This document shows, one piece after another, positions 6,531 to 6,710 of a stretch of 6,710 nt of DNA (its first letter is position 1; every line of letters begins with the position of its first letter). A program made the position numbers and the translations under genes. A model generated the notes under the pieces. The model saw nothing but the letters and a program-made list of their open reading frames with translations. It did no database searches and had not been told where the DNA came from. The stretch is from Spirochaetales bacterium (GTDB lineage: Bacteria; Spirochaetota; Spirochaetia; DTKZ01): contig JAISQU010000129.1 in the NCBI GenBank assembly GCA_031274005.1, positions 1-6,710 of the forward strand, in the 5' to 3' direction.

Positions 6531-6665
6531 ATCGCGTCCACCTGGGGTGCACCAATTTTTTCCGTGCAAAATCACCGGAAGTCCCTGGGCCGCGCCAGGG
6601 ATTGCAGCATGCCCCGGCAACCGCACGCGCGAGCGTGTTGTGGAGAATGCAGCAACAGGGCAAGA
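6531..6665. other. Hairpin-rich, GC-rich non-coding region upstream of phoH
   Basis: Several inverted repeats lie side by side. CACC/GGTG is at 6539-6542 and 6546-6549, and the 8-bp palindrome GGTGCACC at 6546-6553. TTCCGTG (6560-6566) pairs with CACcGGAA (6573-6580) with one bulge. TCCCTGG (6582-6588) pairs with CCAGGGA (6595-6601). A long imperfect stem has arms TTGCAGCAT (6602-6610) and ATGCAGCAA (6647-6655), one mismatch, with inner CAAC/GTTG (6618-6621, 6637-6640) and an ACGC/GCGT stem closing on GCGA. No stem is followed by a T-run suited to termination in either direction. I do not recognise an RNA family. It could be a structured leader from an upstream promoter, a dispersed palindromic repeat, or a small RNA. 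Confidence 0.45.
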
Positions 6666-6671
6666 GGCCCT

Positions 6672-6700
6672 ATAAAACCCTTGCCGTATACAAAGGTCAA
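6672..6700 (-). promoter_or_regulatory. Weaker distal promoter candidate for phoH
   Basis: TTGACC (6700-6695, five of six to the -35 consensus) and TTTTAT (6677-6672, four of six to the -10 consensus) are separated by 17 nt on the minus strand. Transcription would begin near 6665 and yield a leader of about 185 nt containing all the hairpins at 6531-6665. Sites of this quality occur by chance, so this is only a candidate. Confidence 0.3.
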
Positions 6701-6710
6701 AGGGCCGAAA

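Noticed and set aside
6581..6602. Intrinsic terminator at the CCCTGG/CCAGGG hairpin
   Set aside because: No T-run follows the stem in either direction, so it does not fit a rho-independent terminator.
6521..6710. Plus-strand frame open from ATG 6521 to the right edge (63 codons), a possible divergent gene
   Set aside because: The ATG overlaps the -35 box of the phoH promoter, the nearest purine-rich site is 12 nt away, the residue mix (many Arg, His, Gln) is unlike a typical protein start, and the frame runs through all the hairpins.
6480..6710. c-di-AMP (ydaO-type) riboswitch upstream of a c-di-AMP phosphodiesterase operon
   Set aside because: Attractive by context, but the conserved ydaO core sequences are not visible on either strand, and the stems do not match its two-fold layout by eye.

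Overview
The window holds one compact gene cluster, all on the minus strand and read from right to left: phoH (ybeZ-like ATPase), pgpH (7TM-HD cyclic-di-AMP phosphodiesterase family), ybeY (rRNA endonuclease), corC/tlyC (paired CBS domains plus a CorC/HlyC domain) and an exported TPR protein. A short 5' fragment of a possible further gene runs off the left edge. Base composition is near half GC by eye. The gene set, the TTG start codons and the tlyC-type protein beside a long secreted TPR protein suggest a bacterium such as a spirochaete of the Treponema group. That assignment is inference from gene content, not from a marker gene.

Layout. Positions 6480-6710 are non-coding. They carry a good proximal promoter for phoH, a weaker distal promoter candidate and a run of inverted repeats. 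The phoH gene starts at a TTG at 6479, not at the longer GTG start at 6626. From phoH leftwards the genes are almost fused: phoH and pgpH overlap by 26 bp, pgpH and ybeY by 4 bp (ATGA), ybeY and corC by 4 bp (TTGA), and corC and the TPR gene are 5 bp apart. I see no intrinsic terminator inside the cluster or in the 85 bases after the TPR gene, so one polycistronic transcript with translational coupling is the natural reading.

How the genes fit together. PhoH and YbeY are a widely conserved pair tied to ribosome and rRNA quality control. The short CorC form without a membrane domain resembles YbeX, the usual neighbour of YbeY in proteobacteria. PgpH, with a complete metal-binding HD set, sits between phoH and ybeY as in many Firmicutes. 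The cluster therefore joins the Firmicutes-type arrangement to the proteobacterial one. The last gene encodes a signal peptide, an array of TPR repeats and a C-terminal half that looks like a TolB-N/CsgG-like plus FlgT-C-like module, which I cannot assign firmly.

No mobile element, CRISPR array, tRNA, rRNA or defence system was found. The parts least explained by known biology are the hairpin-rich region upstream of phoH, the C-terminal half of the TPR protein, and two strong hairpins in the first 140 nt of the TPR gene.
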